In this document: positions 5,772 through 8,941 of the stretch, piece by piece
How positions within the stretch are numbered: the first letter of the stretch is position 1
How the letters are laid out: every line of letters starts with the position of its first letter
Assembly: GCA_947446335.1 (NCBI GenBank)
Contig: CANFGA010000096.1
Coordinates: 1 to 8,941 of the forward strand
Source of the DNA: Oxalobacteraceae bacterium
GTDB lineage: Bacteria > Pseudomonadota > Gammaproteobacteria > Burkholderiales > Burkholderiaceae_D
DNA: 8,941 nucleotides
Direction of reading: 5' to 3'
Program-made: the position numbers and the translations under genes
The notes under the pieces: generated by a model
Database searches by the model: none
What the model saw: only the letters and a program-made list of their open reading frames with translations
Told to the model about the DNA's origin: nothing

Positions 5772-7454
5772 ATGTTGCGACTAAATGAAGTAAAACTCCC
5801 GCTCGACCATGTCGAAGCGGATTTGACCACAGCGGTGCTGGCGCGCCTGGGCATCAACGCTGACCAGTTGCGCGGTTACACGGTATTCAAGCGCAGTTAC
5901 GATGCCCGCAAACGCAGCGCGATCGTGCTCATTTATTCGCTCGATGTCGACACCACGGCAGAGGCGGCAGTGCTGGAACGGATGAAGGGCGACACCCATC
6001 TGGGCTTGACACCGGACACGTCCTACCATTTTGTTGCCACCGGCCAGATCAACCATGGCCAGCGCCCGGTCGTCATCGGCAGCGGTCCTTGCGGCTTGTT
6101 CGCGGCGCTGATCCTGGCCCAGATGGGCCTGTGCCCGATCATTCTGGAGCGCGGCAAATCGGTGCGCGAGCGGACCAAGGATACCTTCGGCTTCTGGCGC
6201 AAGCGCGAACTCGATCCGGAATCGAATGTGCAATTCGGCGAAGGCGGAGCCGGCACCTTTTCCGACGGCAAGCTCTACAGCCAGATCAAGGACAGCAAGC
6301 ATTACGGGCGCAAGGTATTGACTGAATTCGTCAAGGCCGGCGCACCGGCCGAAATCATGTACGTCAGCAAGCCGCATATCGGTACCTTTCGCCTGGTCAA
6401 GGTGGTCGAGCAGATGCGCGCCACGATCGAAGGCTTGGGCGGTGAATTCCGTTTCGAGAGCCGGGTCGTCGACATCGAGACAGAACAAGGCGCAGATCAC
6501 CAGGCTCAGGTGACAGCGCAGGTGACCGGCTTGGTGCTGGCCAACGGCGAGCGCATCGACACCCACCATGTCGTGCTGGCGATCGGCCACAGCGCGCGCG
6601 ACACCTTCGAAATGCTGCATCAGCGCGGCGTCTATATCGAGGCCAAGGCATTTTCGATCGGCTTTCGGGTCGAGCACCCGCAATCGCTGATCGACCAGGC
6701 CCGTTTCGGCCAGCATGCCGGCAACCCCATCCTGGGCGCGGCCGATTACAAGCTGGTGCACCATGCCGCCAACGGCCGTTCGGTCTACAGTTTTTGCATG
6801 TGTCCGGGCGGCACCGTGGTGGCCGCAGCGTCGGAGCCGGGGCGCCTGGTCACCAACGGCATGAGCCAATATTCGCGCAATGAACGCAACGCCAATAGCG
6901 CGATCGTGGTCGGCATCACGCCGCTCGACTATCCCGGCCATCCGCTGGCCGGCATCGCGCTGCAGCGCGAACTCGAAGAGCGCGCCTTTGTGCTGGGTGG
7001 CAGCAATTACAGCGCGCCTGGCCAGCTGATGGGCGACTTCGTGGCCGGACGCGCCTCGCGCGAACTGGGCAGCGTGACGCCGTCCTACCTGCCCGCAGTG
7101 CAACTGTGCGATCTGGCCGAAGTGCTGCCGGAATACGCGATCAGCGCGATGCGCGAAGCATTTCCTGCATTTAACAAGCAAATCAGGGGCTATTATCAGC
7201 ACGATGCGGTGCTGACCGGGATAGAGACGCGCACCTCGTCGCCGATCCGGATCAAGCGGCGCGACGACGATTGCCAGAGCATCAACACGCGCGGCCTGTT
7301 CCCGGCCGGCGAAGGCGCCGGTTATGCCGGCGGCATCCTCTCGGCGGCGGTCGACGGGATCAAGGTCGCCGAAGCGCTGGCCTTGTCGCTCGGCCTGGAC
7401 GCCAAGGATGCAGTATCTGCAGCCAGTCCGACTATAGCCAGCCCGAGCGCTTGA
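5772..7454 (+). CDS. FAD-dependent dehydrogenase of the COG2509 type, function unknown
   Basis: This is a predicted cytosolic flavoprotein whose family is described only as an uncharacterised FAD-dependent dehydrogenase; substrate and pathway are unknown. The 560 residues begin with a domain of about 95 residues (RGYTVFKRSYDARKR at 34-48), followed by the Rossmann dinucleotide fold: VVIGSGPCGLFAA (100-112) with E127 in ILERG as the ribose-binding acid. Next come VQFGEGGAGTFSDGKLYS (153-170), the second strand of the FAD site VVLAIGHSARDTF (267-279), FCMCPGGTVV (341-350) with two cysteines that could be redox-active, and the C-terminal FAD motif LFPAGEGAGYAGGI (509-522). The start at 5772 has GGAAA eight bases before it and matches where similarity-like sequence begins; the frame is open further upstream to 5514, but that part looks non-coding. 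The last 23 bp overlap the end of corA on the opposite strand. Confidence 0.88.
   Translation: MLRLNEVKLPLDHVEADLTTAVLARLGINADQLRGYTVFKRSYDARKRSAIVLIYSLDVDTTAEAAVLERMKGDTHLGLTPDTSYHFVATGQINHGQRPVVIGSGPCGLFAALILAQMGLCPIILERGKSVRERTKDTFGFWRKRELDPESNVQFGEGGAGTFSDGKLYSQIKDSKHYGRKVLTEFVKAGAPAEIMYVSKPHIGTFRLVKVVEQMRATIEGLGGEFRFESRVVDIETEQGADHQAQVTAQVTGLVLANGERIDTHHVVLAIGHSARDTFEMLHQRGVYIEAKAFSIGFRVEHPQSLIDQARFGQHAGNPILGAADYKLVHHAANGRSVYSFCMCPGGTVVAAASEPGRLVTNGMSQYSRNERNANSAIVVGITPLDYPGHPLAGIALQRELEERAFVLGGSNYSAPGQLMGDFVAGRASRELGSVTPSYLPAVQLCDLAEVLPEYAISAMREAFPAFNKQIRGYYQHDAVLTGIETRTSSPIRIKRRDDDCQSINTRGLFPAGEGAGYAGGILSAAVDGIKVAEALALSLGLDAKDAVSAASPTIASPSA
7432..7454. other. Tail-to-tail overlap of the dehydrogenase and corA genes
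   Basis: The last 23 bp encode the C-terminus of both proteins on opposite strands: the dehydrogenase TGA is at 7452-7454 and the corA TAG at 7434-7432. There is no intergenic terminator, so each transcript must run into the other gene's antisense strand. Confidence 0.9.
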
Positions 7455-8397
7455 AGCGGTAATACAGGTAGCCGCACACCGATAACATCAGCGTGACGGC
7501 CACCGGATAGCCGTAGATCCAGTCCAGTTCCGGCATCAGCTTGAAATTCATGCCCCAGATGCCGGCGAAGGCGGTGAAGACGGCGAAGATCGCGGCCCAG
7601 GCCGACAATCGCTTGTTCACTTCGCTGCCATCGATCGCCACCATCGACAAGTTGACCTGAATCGCGGTGGTGATGGTGTCGCGGATCGTGTCCAGCGTGG
7701 CGCTGATGCGGTGCAAATGGTCGTGCACATCGCGAAAGTATTCCTGGGTATCTTCGCACAGCGCCGGCACGCGGCCGCCATCGAGCTTGCCTACCGCTTC
7801 CATCAATGGCACCACCGCATGGCGCAGCAGCATGATCTGGCGCTTGAGCTGATACAGGCGTTCGATATTGCCGCGCTCGGTGCCCTTGTTGAAGATGCAT
7901 TCCTCGATCAGTTCGAGTTCCAGTTCGAGTGCATCGACCACGGGAAAGTAACGGTCGACGATGGCGTCGATCAGCGCATACAGGACGAAACCGGAACCCT
8001 TGCGCAGCAGATGCGGTTCGCGCTCGGCGCGCGCGCGCACTTCCTGGAAGCCCTGCGCGCTGTCGCGCCGGGCCGACAGCACGTAGTTGGGGCCGACAAA
8101 AATGGCCACTTCGCCCTGCACCAGTTGCGCATCGATCAAGTCGACCGTGTGCACCACGGCGAACAGCGAATCGCCATACTCTTCGATCTTGGGCCTTTGA
8201 TGACCGCGCCGCGCATCCTCGACCGAGAGTTCGTGCAAGCCGAATTCGTGCTGCATCTCGCACAGTTCTGCCGGCGAGGCGTCGCGCAGCGCGACCCAGA
8301 CGAAACAATCGGGGCGTTCGACATAGTCACTGATGGCTTCGATGGAAATATCGGCCAGCTTCTTGCCATCCTGGTAGGCGACACAATTGATCAGCAT
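7432..8397 (-). CDS. corA: CorA-family magnesium/cobalt transporter
   Basis: CorA forms a homopentameric inner-membrane channel for Mg2+ (also Co2+ and Ni2+). The 321 residues match the family's usual length. A large acidic cytoplasmic domain (1 to about 260) includes LHELSVEDAR (55-64), the long helix with LELELELIEE (157-166) and LYQLKRQIMLLR (181-192). Two C-terminal membrane segments follow: about 264-281 (WAAIFAVFTAFAGIWG) ending in the signature GMN at 282-284, a short periplasmic loop (FKLMPELDW), and about 295-313 (YPVAVTLMLSVCGYLYY), with a basic tail FKRSGWL. The loop resembles the usual MPEL sequence. The start at 8397 has a weak AGAGAA five bases upstream. The gene follows ntrC by 82 bp on the same strand, so read-through is possible. 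Its stop lies inside the end of the convergent dehydrogenase gene. Confidence 0.94.
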   Translation of the reverse strand: MLINCVAYQDGKKLADISIEAISDYVERPDCFVWVALRDASPAELCEMQHEFGLHELSVEDARRGHQRPKIEEYGDSLFAVVHTVDLIDAQLVQGEVAIFVGPNYVLSARRDSAQGFQEVRARAEREPHLLRKGSGFVLYALIDAIVDRYFPVVDALELELELIEECIFNKGTERGNIERLYQLKRQIMLLRHAVVPLMEAVGKLDGGRVPALCEDTQEYFRDVHDHLHRISATLDTIRDTITTAIQVNLSMVAIDGSEVNKRLSAWAAIFAVFTAFAGIWGMNFKLMPELDWIYGYPVAVTLMLSVCGYLYYRFKRSGWL

Positions 8398-8479
8398 GCA
8401 AGTTCTCTGCGTAAGAGGCGCAGCGCCCCGGAACGGCGAAGCTTAACCGATCGCAGCGCGCCGCGCATCGTTGGCACTG
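8398..8479 (-). other. Short spacer between ntrC and corA
   Basis: This 82-bp gap has two overlapping small dyads that compete for the same bases: GGCGC-A-GCGCC (8417-8427) and CTGCG (8407-8411) with CGCAG (8419-8423). The second lies close to the corA ribosome binding site. There is no T tract, so I do not call a terminator, and no clear promoter was found. Confidence 0.45.
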
Positions 8480-8941
8480 TCAGTCGTCCTTGGCCCCGTC
8501 GATGCCAAGCTCGGCGATCTTGCGCGTGATCGTGTTGCGCCCGATCCCGAGCCGCACCGCGGCATCGTTCTTGCGCCCGTGCGTATGCTTGAGTGCCGTC
8601 TTGATCAGCGCCGACTCGAACTGGCGGCCCAGCACCGCCATCACTTCCTGCTGGCCACTGCCGAGCATGTTGGCAGCTTGCGTTTCCAGCAAGCCGATCC
8701 AGCCCTGCAAGTTGGCATCGTGCTGCGTGCCCGCATCCAGCGCTGCACCGGCAACGGGCGTGGCAGCGGCGTGGACCACAGGGTTGCTGCCGGTTACTGC
8801 CGGAATGGAAAAATCCTGTCCCTGCGTCAATTCGAGCGGCAAGTCCTTGACTTCGACCGTCTGGCCGGGTGCCATCACGGTGATCCAGTTGCACAGGTTT
8901 TCCAGTTGCCGCACATTGCCCGGCAAATCGAGCCCGCTCAA
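8480..8941 (-). CDS. ntrC: NtrC-like nitrogen response regulator, C-terminal part (5' end lies beyond the right edge)
   Basis: NtrC (NR-I, GlnG) is the sigma54-dependent activator of nitrogen-assimilation genes, phosphorylated by NtrB. Only the last 153 codons are here; the full protein usually has about 470-500 residues, so the receiver and most of the AAA+ domain are off the window. Visible are the end of the AAA+ domain with PGNVRQLENLCNW (7-19) and the adjoining VMAPGQTVEVKDLP (22-35), an Ala-rich linker (about 40-75), and the Fis-type helix-turn-helix: FESALIKTALKHTHGRKNDA (108-127), then GIGRNTITRKIAELGI (132-147). The RNTxTRKxxELG pattern and the CNWxTVMAPG stretch point to NtrC rather than to another sigma54 activator. 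The reading frame enters from the right edge, so no start codon is assigned. The stop at 8480 precedes corA on the same strand. Confidence 0.88.
   Translation of the reverse strand: MSGLDLPGNVRQLENLCNWITVMAPGQTVEVKDLPLELTQGQDFSIPAVTGSNPVVHAAATPVAGAALDAGTQHDANLQGWIGLLETQAANMLGSGQQEVMAVLGRQFESALIKTALKHTHGRKNDAAVRLGIGRNTITRKIAELGIDGAKDD

Noticed and set aside
5781..7202. 473-codon minus-strand open frame inside the FAD dehydrogenase gene
   Set aside because: It mirrors the real plus-strand gene, is rich in Ala, Arg, Gln and His without a recognisable domain, and has no supporting start context.
7322..8308. 328-codon minus-strand frame overlapping corA
   Set aside because: It is an out-of-frame shadow, Arg-rich, while the corA frame carries the GMN motif and two membrane segments.
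7711..8529. 272-codon plus-strand frame opposite corA and ntrC
   Set aside because: It is antisense to two recognised genes and spans their junction; no domain is visible.

Overview
The window reads as a chromosomal segment of a betaproteobacterium, most likely Burkholderiales and probably Oxalobacteraceae (relatives of Janthinobacterium, Duganella, Massilia or Herbaspirillum). This rests on GC-rich housekeeping genes with GC-rich third codon positions, an NtrC of proteobacterial type, and a large Oar-type TonB-dependent receptor of the kind common in that family. The taxonomic call is inference from gene content and style, not from a marker gene.

Layout, left to right: (1) the N-terminal 371 codons of transketolase on the minus strand, cut by the left edge; (2) a 191-bp divergent intergenic region; (3) rsmE, a 16S rRNA m3U1498 methyltransferase, on the plus strand; (4) a bidirectional rho-independent terminator; (5) a 1002-residue TonB-dependent receptor on the minus strand, convergent with rsmE; (6) an unusually long, AT-rich and structured intergenic region of about 660 bp (5111-5771); (7) a 560-residue FAD-dependent dehydrogenase of the COG2509 type on the plus strand; (8) a CorA-type metal-ion transporter on the minus strand, whose 3' end overlaps the dehydrogenase gene tail to tail; (9) the C-terminal 153 codons of an NtrC-like nitrogen response regulator on the minus strand, cut by the right edge.

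Most of the coding content is ordinary core metabolism and regulation: pentose-phosphate pathway, rRNA modification, Mg2+ transport and nitrogen control. No operon stands out except possibly ntrC followed by corA, which are 82 bp apart on the same strand. The receptor looks like the accessory element: it lies between housekeeping genes, is visibly less GC-rich, and has a long upstream region.

The most interesting material is in that 660-bp region. It holds four 10-bp-phased direct repeats, each ending in TACA when read in the receptor's direction, which resemble sites for an OmpR-family response regulator. It also holds a tetranucleotide repeat, a leader hairpin, a 7+2+7 palindrome with a T tract, a 67-nt imperfect hairpin, a perfect 12-bp palindrome, and a structured leader ahead of the dehydrogenase. 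I found no CRISPR array, tRNA, rRNA, insertion sequence or clear defence system. I do not see strong evidence of a wholly new multi-gene system here.
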